Positions 32,493 through 43,801 of a stretch of 64,000 nt of DNA are shown here, in pieces. How positions within the stretch are numbered: the stretch's first letter is position 1; each line of letters begins with the position of its first letter. Source of the stretch: Carya illinoinensis (lineage: Eukaryota; Streptophyta; Magnoliopsida; Fagales; Juglandaceae); NCBI RefSeq assembly GCF_018687715.1, contig NC_056757.1:31123501-31187500 (forward strand). The letters are read 5' to 3'. A program made the position numbers and the translations under genes. The notes beneath the pieces are model-generated. The model had not been told where the DNA came from. It saw nothing but the letters and a program-made list of their open reading frames with translations, and searched no databases.

Positions 32493-35455
32493 ATGGGCGA
32501 AGAGGAAACTGGTAGGCCAGCCATGCCTTCTACATCGACCCAGGTATGATACAAGAATTGGAAATTTGTCAACTCGAACGCTGGTACGGACTGTAGCTTT
32601 AATTTAATGCAAGTTATGTATGTATATTGTAGGGATATCATGGTACTGGAAATCCATATAACCCGCCATAGATGATGCCTACATATCCAAATCCATATCC
32701 GTATACTTGGGGTAGCCAGGTCATATTATTTTGTATATTCAATGTTTTGTTTTATTTTATATTGTTGTCGGTATTGTTTTTTTGCCTTCATGGGTTTGAC
32801 TCATTGTAATGGAGTGGGTAATTGTAGCATTTGGCAATGCCACCCTTTGGGCCAACCATGCCATATCCTCCGTCGACTAATCCGGAGGAGCTGAGACTAG
32901 GTGAAGATACAACGCAGGTTGTTATTTAAGGTCATTTATTCTATGGTTTTTCTTGTACCTCCATATTTTCCTTAATGAATAACACAATATTCAAAATACA
33001 GCATTCATCCATGCCACATGACGAACCAACTATGCCATTTAGTGTCGAAAGTGAGAAGAATGTTGGAGGTACATTTTTATGTATATCATATTAACATCTA
33101 TTGTATATAATACAAATCTTGCTTCCTAACCTTCTTGCATTTCCTTTTTAGAAACTTCACCTGACAAAAGTTTATCCCCAAATGTGGAGGATCAGTTTGA
33201 AGTATCAGATGAAGATAATAAAGTTGAGCCTCCGAAAGCTGGTATGAAATTTGGGTCTGATAAAGAGGTTTTATTCTATTACAAACGATATGCCAAACAA
33301 GAGGGTTTTGGGGTTATTATAAGAAGGACGAAGAGAAATATAGATGTGAATGCAAAGTATGTGACGATTGCCTGTGCACGTGGCGGCAGGTACTATCCAT
33401 GCCATAGTAACTTATCAAAGCCACGACCAACGACAAAAACGGATTGTAAGGCGAAGGTTAATGCTCGCCTAGTGAATGGGGAATGGGTGGTGACCAGTGT
33501 CGAGCTTGTTCACAATCATAGTATTGTTAGCCCTAAAAAAGCAAGATTTTTTAGATCTCACAAAAATTTAGATGAATACAGTCAGAGGATGCTCGACTTG
33601 AATGATAGAGCAGGTATTCAGATGCATAAAAATTTCAACGCACTTGTGACTGATGCCGGGGGGTATGAGAACTTAGATTTCCAAGAGAAAGATTGTAAAA
33701 ATTTTATTGACAGAACTCGACATTTGAGAATGGGTAAGGGAGGTAGGGAAGCACTAAACGACTATTTTAAGAGAATGAGGAAAATGAATGATGGCTTGTG
33801 TCCTTCATGGATGTGGATGATGAGTTTAGAGTTAGGAATGTCTTTTGGGCTGACGCAAGAAGTCGAGTTGCATATGAGTATTTTGGTGATGTGATCACGT
33901 TCGATACGACATACCTCACAAATAGGTATGGAATGCCATTTGCTCCCTTCGTTGTTGTCAACCATCACGGACAGTCTATACTTTTAGGGGCAGGCATGAT
34001 TTCAAGCGAGGATACAAGTACATTCGTATGGTTATTTGAAGCATGGTAAGAATGCATGAATGGACGGGCAACCCACGCCATCATAACAGACCAAAACAGG
34101 GCAATGAAGAATGTCATTGCCATTGTATTCCCGAACACAAGGCATCGATATTGTCTCTGACATATAATGCGGAAACTTCCTGAAAAATTGGGATCCCACT
34201 CAGCATACCATGGGTTGAAGACTGCCATTCAGAATGCAGTCTACGATACATAGAGTTGCCAAGAATTTGATGAGAGGTGGGGGCAGCTAATGCATAACTA
34301 TGCTCTTACTGATAATGCATGGTTGCAGGGGTTGTACACTGAGAGATCATATTGGGTACCAGTTTATTTGAAAGGTGTATTTTGGGCTGGTATGAGTGCT
34401 ACCCAACGGTCTGAAAGTATGAACGCCTTCTTCGACGGATTCGTGCATTCCGGTACGACATTAAAAGAATTTATCGATCAATTTGACAATGCTTTGAGGA
34501 AGAAGGTGGAGACGGAGACGACAGCTGATTTCCATTCCTATAACCAAACAATCTCTTGTGTTTCCCCATTCAAAATTGAGAGGCAGTTTCAGTCATGTTA
34601 CATGAATGCTAAATTTAAAGAGGTCCAAGAAGAGGTTATAGGGATGCTTTTATGTAATTTCTACCTTCGATGTTTTTGAAGAAATTTCCACCCACGATGG
34701 CTAGTCCAAAATTATGAAGTACATAGTTTATTTGAATGAAGAGGAATTGGAAGTTCAATGCACTTCCGCCCTCTTTGAGATGAGGGGGATTATTTGTAAG
34801 CATTCATTTAAAGTATGTCAGATGAAGTACATTCATGTTTTGCCAGATAAATATTTGTTGGACCGATGGCAGAAAGATACAAAGAGAAGATACACACTGG
34901 TTAAGAGTAGCTACGATGATTGTCGGGTCAATCCAAATGCACGTCGGTATGAGGAAGTTGTTAAAAGATGTATAAGATTTGCCACACGTGTATCTCGAAA
35001 TGAAGAGCATGTAAATGCATTCTTTCAGTTTTTGGATGACTTTGAGCTGAAGTTGGTAGGAGTAGAGCCTGTCACTTGTTCAACAAAGGTGAAAGAGAAT
35101 GTGGACGCTAATAGGGGTAAGAAAATATTAAGTCCACACGTTGTTCGGGGGAAAGGGAGGCCGCCAACGAGAAGAAAGGTCCTGATGGTTGAGAAGGCTG
35201 CTAGGAAGAGAAAGAAGAAACATGTATTACGTTTTGGTTCGTCTCTTGTATTTCGACAAAAACGAATTGCATACATATGGGTTCGTAATTTGTGTTATTT
35301 TCGATTTTCCAAATTAGATCAAGAGGAAAATATTTGACGACGAACCACAAAATCACAACTATCTAGTGTCAAAAGTTGGTCATAATGTTGACGACGTTGT
35401 TATCCCAACCCAGTGTAGTAATTTAACACAAGAAACGCCACTAGCAAATGACGAG
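32493..35455 (+). pseudogene. FAR1-related sequence (MULE-transposase-derived) pseudogene
   Basis: Relative of the FAR1/FHY3 family, which derives from Mutator-like transposases. Exons with good junctions: 32493-32543, 32633-32719 (contains an in-frame TAG), 32828-32917, 33002-33068, then a long exon from 33152, and a further exon 35318-35455. The FAR1 DNA-binding region reads FYYKRYAKQEGFGV, IACARGG, TDCKAKV, VHNHSI. The transposase core reads VITFDTTYLTNRYGMPFAPF and IITDQNRAMKN. A SWIM-like VQCTSALFEMRGIICKH lacks the second Cys of CxC. Defects are a frameshift near 33795, in-frame stops near 34047, 34158 and 34251, and another frameshift near 34670. A basic RKRKKK tail follows. Whether it was a host gene or a transposon copy is open. 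Confidence 0.85.
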
Positions 35456-36250
35456 GTGTGAGGTTATTTCCATGGGTGTTAAAATTTTCTATTTTTTACA
35501 GCAATTTTTCATTTTTAATTTCTCTATTATAGTAATATGTTTATTTTGCATGTGATTAGGCTATGCCAAGCTTGCCCCATGATACTTAGAATTGGATACT
35601 TTATGTGTATCTTGGATATCTCAGCATTTTGTGTCATCTGAGGTGGAAGATACAGCTTGGACATTTGATTTGAGCAACTATGGTAAGCACGTTTGAAATC
35701 TAGTAGATGTTTTTTAATTTTATGCAATACAAAGATATATCACATAGCATCCAATTTTTATCGGGTTTATGTTTTACTAGGTTTGCTTTATTTTAATTTC
35801 CTCAAATAGCGTGTGTATATATATAATTCAACTTATAACTAGCACATCTGAGAACACCCTTGATGTTGGTAACCATAATTTTCGCTCTTTAACATATATG
35901 TGGTTGTGCACATGCAGTTTTTTATGGGGGGAGAGAATGATGATGATCATCATCTTGGTCTACTACCATTGAAATGTGGGGAGTGTAGCGAATATTATCT
36001 CGGCGTCTGACCCATACGGAGTGAAACATAACATACCATTGATATGTTATATATTTTATTTATGGGATTTAGAAGCTTCACTTCTGAAACCATTGTGCTT
36101 TCTAATTAATATGTTATGAACGATTTCTATTTTCTCAAGTTTATTATATATGTGGCGGAACACCAGTAAGTTTTTATATTTTCATTTAATATCTTGCAGG
36201 TACTATTTGCAGATGATAGGAGGTGATTTTTGATTCCACTCAACTCAGTG
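35456..36250. other. 3' region of FAR1-related pseudogene, no separate gene
   Basis: It may hold further 3' exons, such as a segment near 35560-35680 with acceptor-like TGATTAG, but the frames are interrupted and match nothing firmly. The LTR-like element interrupts it at 36256. Confidence 0.35.
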
Positions 36251-36255
36251 GAATG

Positions 36256-39200
36256 TGTGACGCCCCCAAATTCCGTTTGGGATTGGACGGACATTTGAAG
36301 CGTCAAGACATGTAACATAAGATTACCTGCCCCCGTTCATGACATATAAGATGCAATGTTCCTAACATGCATATAACATTATGCAATATTCGCAGCGGAT
36401 AAATTATTTCTTTAACAATACTATGCACCAAATTGAAAATATCCCAAATGCTTAAAACATACTTGATATATAAAGACTCATTGAACAACTAAGATCATAA
36501 CACTAGTCCAAAATGATTATGATTCAAAAAGTACTAGAGATGCAACTCCATCGTACAAGTAGTAATTTACGTTAACTACTATATTAAAATTGACGTCGCA
36601 TCGTCACTCAGTCAACTGTGTCTAGTTAGTCAGCTCCTGATTCTCCTTCAGATCCTGTAACAATATCTACCATTCGGGGGGAATGGTAGTTGGGACTACC
36701 ACAGTAAGATTTGATTACAAATCTCAGCAAGTTAACAAAAAACTTCCACACAGGCTAATGATGCATGGATGACAGTAAAAACATAAATGCATAATCAAAT
36801 TCATAAGTAATTAAATCATAACTTCGCATACAACATAGCATAATTGACATAACTTAAATTGAAACATGAACTGAACTTGACTTGACATGAACTTGATCTG
36901 AAACTTAACTTGATTTGAAATTTGACTTAACAAGAAAAATACATACTCCACAGTTGTTGTGGCCCCATATATTCTACGTGTAAATACATACTCCACAATT
37001 GTTGTGATCCCATGTATTTTACACAAACTTGACTTAACATGAAAAATACATACTCCACAGTTGTTGTGGCCCCATATATTCTATGTGTAAATACATACTC
37101 CACAGTTGTTGTGGCCCCATGTATTTTACACAAACTTGACTTAACATGAAAAATACATACTCCACAGTTGTTGTGGCCCCATGTATTCTACGTGTAAATA
37201 CATACTCCACAGTTGTTGTGACCTCATGTATTATACGGAAACTTATTCTTTAACTGCTTAAATACATACTTCACAGTTGTTGTGGCCCCATGTATTCTAC
37301 GTGTCACAATTGCTGTGTCTCACGTAGTGTATGCGTCACAATTGCTGTGACCCCATACATAAGTAATCAAGATGAAACGTGACTGGAATACGAAAAGACT
37401 AAAGCCCTGATGTAACATAACGTGATTTGAACATAACTTGAAATACATGACCAACTTGAGATAGAAACATTTCGTAACATGGCATAACATATAATAGACA
37501 ACATATTTAACATGACATACTTGCAACAATGAATATTACATGACTTGACATACATGTAATAGATGACATACTTAGCATGACGTACTTGTAATGTACAGTA
37601 ATACATAACAGAATATATTATGTAACAGATAAAAATTGATGACAGAATAAATTCTGTATAATAGACAATTACGTGATAACTTGGCATGACATGACATATA
37701 TGATAACACACATACATACACTGTAGTTCCTTTACTTAGCACACATACACAATAGACTGCAAGTAAGTTAAAAGCTAACTTACCTCGATCTCCGTGTTTC
37801 TTATAAAACCTTAAGCGCGATCACGAGGAACTGTAATTAGTGATTCTAAAAGTTAACACTAAATCACTAATAAATTGAAATATGGAAAATACTAACTTAA
37901 AGAGTAAAATTTCTATTTTACTCTCTGCATGTAGGAAAATGACCGTTTTACCCATAACTTAAGGATTTTGCATACTAACTCCAAAAGTCATCAAAATTTA
38001 CATGCCTCATATAAATTTTATCCTCAATTCATATATCAATTTAGAAAAAATTAAAACTAATCACAACTATTAAAACTTCATAGGGCCAAAATTCTCATAT
38101 GCTATTTCTATTGATTTTTGTTTCCAACTTATTTTGATCAACCTTTTGATCTATGACTTATAAATATGTGATCTTCAAACCAAACCATCACATGGTTTAA
38201 AAAGATATCCTAAAACATATATAAGCTTCTAATTCAAGATCACATGGTTAAAAATTAACCAAAACATAAATTTAGCCAAGAACATCCACAGTTTGACTTA
38301 TTTGAATATCTCTTTACATAAAATTTCATATCTTTGAAACTAACATCAAATATATTCAAAATAATAATATAACATGTATATAAGATGCTTAGGATCCTCC
38401 AATAAAATTATCAAAGTCATTGGAATAGGTTTAGACCACCAAAGAGTTAAACTTTCTCAAAACTGAAACTGTTTTTCCTCTTCCAATTTCTAAGTTTCTA
38501 AATCTAAGAAAATCTTTCATCAAAACATTTAATCATGTAAAAATCCTCAACCAATAGTCATATATACATGTTAACAATACTCCATAAAAATTTCGGACCA
38601 ATATCTATCCATTAGCTTGGTCAAAAAACTCCAAACTATAACATATTCTCCAGTTTATCTCTCAGAATGACCTTTCTATAGTTTACATAATATTTGACTG
38701 ACCAAATGATTTTCAAATGGGACAAATAAGATATCCATGTAAACTAGACTAAAAAAGGAACAACTTATATGAAGGAGACTTTATGATAAAACACTTACAA
38801 AAGCTTCGAAATGGGCGTGCAAAAGAACTCCTAAAAGCTGTCCGAGAGAAAGTGTTTGATATTCTTTTAAAGGAACGTGTAAATGAAGATAAGTTCGTGG
38901 GTGATGATTGGAGATGCTTATGGATGAGATAAGGAAGATGATAAGGCTGGAGTTGAGAATTGAGTGTAGTTTTCTCCTACCCAAAATATCTATAAAAGAT
39001 TATCTCAAAATATTCTATCCAATAATATTTACAAAAATCAGTTTAAGATATTTTTCAAATGTGGAGTAGATTTGAAAGAATAAGGTGGTTAAAATCTTTC
39101 CATGTGTATTTTAAATCTCTATTCTTAAGATATTTTCCAAATGTGTATTTTGCTTAGGTGTCATGATCTCACACCTTGATTTGCTTCACAATTCCATCTA

Positions 39201-39622
39201 ATGGTTTCTCTTTGTACCAAGTATCTAATACTATTCATTATGTGTGGTTAAGATCTTGCCAAGTGTCCAAATAAAATTTCGCTAACCTAATTTGGACATT
39301 TTACACTGTGATTTTGAAAACACTGCGCTTAGTTGTTTACCGAGGTTACTATTCACTCCAAAAATAAACGTAATAAACTTAGTACTGAAAAATCCTAAAT
39401 ATTCAATTAAGTCTAGTGGTGTAGACTATAATGTATTCTGACACTTCTAACTATCTCAAATAATTAAAATCGCATTTCTGGCACCATAGTGAGTGATAAC
39501 ACTAACTATGTTGACAGGCTAAAACCTATGCGATTAGTGGATTTGTGAAAGCTTATAGAGTCTTCACGAGGTTCCTAAAGTCAATAGAAATTTCACAATT
39601 GAATTTCTAGCAGGCTGTTACA
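36256..39622. mobile_element. 3.37-kb LTR-like element with 5-bp target duplication
   Basis: The sequence begins TGTGACGCCCCCAAATTCCG and ends AGCAGGCTGTTACA, i.e. TG...CA termini with an imperfect inverted match (TGTGACGCCC versus TGTAACAGCC). The exact 5-bp repeat GAATG flanks it (36251-36255 and 39623-39627). No gag, protease, reverse transcriptase or integrase reading frame is present, and no internal direct LTR pair was noticed. It is best read as a long solo LTR, or a non-autonomous LTR element. It contains a minisatellite at 36936-37330. Confidence 0.8.
36936..37330. repeat. Minisatellite with dimeric higher-order units
   Basis: The core CATACTCCACAGTTGTTGTG recurs with minor changes at about 36940, 36986, 37047, 37093, 37153, 37199 and 37264. 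Spacing alternates between about 46 and 61 bases, so the true repeat is a unit of about 107 bp present about three times. Each core is followed by a CCCCATGTATTCTACGTGT-like or TTTTACACAAACTTGACTTA-like spacer. The tract decays into CACAATTGCTGTG copies up to about 37355. Confidence 0.85.
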
Positions 39623-39627
39623 GAATG

Positions 39628-40385
39628 TGTATGCGATTTGCCAATATTTTGGAGGCTATGGCATAGGAGTTGAAATTTAACTAACTTTTGTAAAGGAAAT
39701 TGAAAGGAGAAAGTATTTTGTGCAGGAATTTGTAAATGAAAATGTGAATTGTGTATTTGTAAATGTTGGTTGTATATGAAGTGGCTGAAAAATTTGTATA
39801 TAAAAATTGTAATATGAAGTGGAGCAATTGAATGCAGCAGGTAGTGTAGAAATCGGTCATGAGTTGCAAATAACTCCAATATTAGTGGATTTTTCAAGAT
39901 GTATTTGATAATATTGCCTATGATATTACAACAGCTATGGTGGTTGCCTCATATAACAAGGTTGTCCACAAATATAATGGCAAAATTTTGCCTAATCATT
40001 GAGATGAGTTGACCATGGGTATAGACAATTTCCATTTCCAAGAATTCCCAAATCCGGCCAATCTTATACAAAGAGAACATGCTTTTAGGCGCAGATTTTA
40101 ATTAATTCACAACTCCATAATATTCAATTGGCATTTTACAAGGCATGCATACAAAGTGTAAATGTAGGCATGTAAATGCATAAAACAACTCAAAATCAGT
40201 GGATATTACAAAGCAAGATGATATTGACAAGTACATAATCTTGGCAAGGCAATAAAATAGTCCAAAAATTTTGCCAACCTTACGGAGTGTCATGCAAAAT
40301 TAATATCCACACCAAGTTGTCATAATTGTACATCTGGCTTAGGATAAGATAATGCCATTTACATCTAAAACTAATCCGATACATG
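39628..40385. other. AT-rich DNA between LTR element and GRF gene, no gene
   Basis: It is the continuation of the pre-insertion sequence. The phrase GCCAACCTTAC (about 40275) recurs near 41292 and 42113, with similar flanks at 42078-42148, suggesting diverged duplicates or a shared repeat. Confidence 0.4.
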
Positions 40386-40390
40386 AACAT

Positions 40391-40908
40391 TTAGAACCAA
40401 GATTTTACAAGAGATAAAATCCAAAATATACAAAACAGAATACGGCCAATCCTATTCTCTAATATCCTTCTTCCCAGTTCGCCCTCTTGCTTGTTAACCA
40501 TGTGCTCTCTGTCCAGTAGTCTGTCATTTTCTTTTTGAGTTTCATATTCACGCAACAGTAAAGCATCCTCCCTCTTCCGAAGTTCATTCTCTCTTGTCTT
40601 GTTTACATTCTCACGTACTACTGATTGAAATATATCTTCCCAAATGAAGAATTGACATCTTGGTTCTCCCTGTGGACAATTCAAGAATTTCAAACTCCAT
40701 TAAAGGAAATTTTTCTATTTACTTTCAAAACCAATCCAAAAAAGGGGAGGTTCATTGCCGTGTAATAATTCGGACAAGCATAAAATTTCATTCTAGGATT
40801 TTTGTGGGTGTGGGAGATCTTTAATGGCGATTTCAACCCACACCAACAATTCGGTGATTCAATTTCAATATCATTAACTACAGTGGATGATGATTGACTT
40901 GATGCCAT
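40391..40908 (-). CDS. GRF-type zinc-finger protein with coiled coil (At4g04775-like)
   Basis: Small uncharacterised plant family. Exon 1 is 40908-40759 (MASSQSSSTVVNDIEIE, then CWCGLKSPLKISHT, MKFYACPNYYT) and exon 2 is 40669-40391 (GEPRCQFFIWED, then a charged helix with RENELRKREDALLLREYE). Together they complete a GRF zinc finger (CWCG...H...C...RCQFFIW) followed by a coiled coil, 142 aa. The phase requires a GC-AG intron (ACG then GCAATG), since no GT donor gives the family sequence. Such zinc fingers are thought to bind single-stranded nucleic acid, but the role of these small plant proteins is unknown. It sits convergent to the FAR1-related pseudogene. It could itself be a decaying copy. 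Confidence 0.6.
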
Positions 40909-40909
40909 A

Positions 40910-42540
40910 GTTGATCTACATGATGATCATAGTAATTTATAGTCCAAAAATATTAAGCAATAAGGTAGCATTGACTACTTTTTAAGTGCAAAACAGAATT
41001 ATTAATGGTTAGGATTCATTTTCATTATTATTGCAAGATAGAAGCAGAATATAAAACAGAATAAAAATAATGATTTAAACAACTCGAGCATCATATAAAC
41101 CACGAGGCAAGTACAAATTTGGGTGCAACACTTTGTTCACATAAGTGTTACATAATTTTTTAAAGAAAACATGTATAAATACCGATGGGTGTAGTAGATA
41201 AAACTATAAAATGCTAATAAGCAAAAATAGATTTAAAATGCTACCAACAAGGTAATTGTATTGCATTCTGGGAATCAAAGCATATGCCATTGCCAACCTT
41301 ACTCCATTCCTGCTTTCGCATACCAAAAAAAAAAAAAAAATCAAGTTATATAGAACCGAATACCAACAATATCATGAAAAAATCAAATGTGAATAAGAAC
41401 GATGTTTCCTGCTTTAGCAATAGAAACATTCATCCCCAAATACAGAATGGGGCAGCAGGGTAGTAATACGTTTGTTAACTTCCCTATTATAACAGGGTTG
41501 TCCACAAACATATACCTCAAATCCACACTATCAAATATAAGAACTTAACCTGAAAACTAGTTAAAAATTTTCTACTCGGGTCAAATTCCAGGATCAATTC
41601 CAGATATCAACACAAAGCATTAATTCCAGGACTTCTAACATTACTATACCAAAACACTAGCAAATATAGGAACTTTAGAGGAAAGGAAGTAAAAAATATT
41701 AAAAACATTGAAGAATCTTGTATTACATTTATAGGATAAACCAAACCAAAAAATCTATAACCCAAAAGGCAACAGTAAACTAAACAAACTCACGGGTAGA
41801 AACATACAAGGGATTCTTGTTGTATACAAGGGATTCTAGTTGGAAGAATCTCAGATGCAGATGCTACCATCTTTAATGACAAAGGGAATGACCTCCACTT
41901 TACAACAGACCAAAACTAATTTCAGATCAGTAAACAAGACACAAATAATTCATAGCCTATGCTCCAAATATAGGCCCTGCCTCACCTGCAGTTGTAGACA
42001 TGATTTATCTCAGAAATGACATAGGTCAAAATTTCTACTCCAAACCCACACCAACTCCCAAATTCACAACACATGTATATTGGCAAGGCCACAAAATATT
42101 CCTAAGATGTTGCCAACCTTACTTCCAGAAATGCAATATTATATCCACATAAAGCAACACAACACGTAGCATAACAGAAAAATTACATGAGAAAAAGTCT
42201 ACATCGAAACAGAAAAATTACATGATAAGAAATTCCCAAAAAAAAAAAAAAAAACACAATGTGAAGAAATTAACAAAAATTTGCTAACATTCTCTCAGCA
42301 CATCAAGTCAACCCATTTTTATACAAAACCAAACAAATGAGCAGACCTAGCCATTTCAATCCAGACATATTTTTACTTAAGATTGGGATCCTATGTAGGC
42401 ATGTACGATGGAGACAGCGATTTGGCAATGCGAATTGAAAAAACAACTAAAAAACATACCTTCGACGAATCGGTCCATCGGCTTGTGGCTGTCGGAAAGA
42501 AGGGATGAAAGGGAGTGTAGGGGTGAGAGAGAAGAGAGCG
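40910..42540. other. AT-rich intergenic DNA; possible minus-strand 5' exon near its end
   Basis: No complete gene is seen. At about 42461-42479 the minus strand reads ATGGACCGATTCGTCGAAG followed by GTATGT, i.e. MDRFVE plus a good donor, preceded by C/T-rich leader. It may be the first exon of a minus-strand transcript whose promoter is now separated by the hAT insertion. Confidence 0.35.
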
Positions 42541-43801
42541 GGTGAGAGTAGGGGTGAATTCGGTCCGGTCCGGTAGGTCTGCAGGGGGATTTGCGAACCG
42601 GACCGGACCAATTCGGTTCAGGGTTTTCCCACCTTGGACCGGACCGAAATGCACTAAGGACCGGTCCGGTCGGTCCCTTTCGGGGGGGTCCGGTCCGGTC
42701 GGTCCGTCGGTCCAAATATGGACCATGTGGCCCATGGGCCCAATCGGCCCAACAGTGAAATCACATAAATATTTTATCTAATTTTAAGTCAAAAAATACC
42801 TAAAAATAAAAGATTTGAATGCAAAATAAAATTAAGCATAAAAAGAAAATTATCTATATACAATAAATTTGAATAAAAGATTTTACAAGGAAAAAAAAAT
42901 AAAGAAAATTGAAAAAGACCCATAAATTACAAAAAATCCATGACTTAATGTCTAAATTAATGACTTGCAAAGGACCTATGATTTCATTAAAACTTAAAGA
43001 GCACCACTTTTACATCCAAAAATAAAAAATCCAACAATTCATATCAAATCCTCACATACAAGCAATATTTTATATCAAATGAAATTTAATACATCTAATT
43101 CTATGCCAACTAAACATCCATATTTCAAAAAAAAAGGAAAAAAGTTGAAAAGTACATCTAATTCTTAACTAAACATCCAACTAAACATGCCAACTAAACA
43201 TCCAAAAGTCCAAATAAAAGGGAAAAAAAAATAAAAAACCAAAAAAAGTTAAGCAAAGGACATAAAAAATATTACAATTTACAATCCATGCATCTAGGCT
43301 TTTAGCCATAATAACTAATAAAGTGATATTACGAATTACAAGTGACTAAATAATAACTAATACAAATAACAAATAACTAAGATATGATCTCTAAACGGTA
43401 AACACTTGATCCCGTCAAAGTTTTCATCACCAAACGAAATACTGCCAAATAGGACACAAAAATTCAATGAGAGACAATACAAAAGTAAAACTAAATTGGA
43501 CAAGTCACAATTGAAGAAAATAATCTGAAATTTTAAATAAAACAATTTAAGTTCTCACCTCATGAATTTGCATTAGATGTAGACATTGTATTTGACGCCT
43601 CCATAGAATTTTCACCCTCCTGAGCAAGTGCTATATAGTAAAGGAAAAAAAACAATTTATATAAATTTTCACTACATATATAAATCATAAAAGTTATAAA
43701 ATGAAGTAAATAATAAACATACCCATATCCAACTGCCTCTCAAAATCTTCCACATCATCCATTATAGTCCTAAGGTTGATTGAAGTAGATGAAGAACGAA
43801 G

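Noticed and set aside
36936..37330. CRISPR-like array of regularly spaced repeats
   Set aside because: This is a plant nuclear sequence. The spacers are themselves repeated and alternate in two types, which is a minisatellite.
36256..39622. Interpretation as a DNA transposon because the ends are partly inverted
   Set aside because: TG...CA ends with a 5-bp duplication fit LTR integration better. The inverted match covers only about ten bases, as is normal for LTR termini.
42391..42781. Pro/Arg/Gly-rich open frames on both strands at the left hAT end
   Set aside because: They are produced by the CGGTCCGGTCC subterminal repeats of the transposon and are not protein genes.
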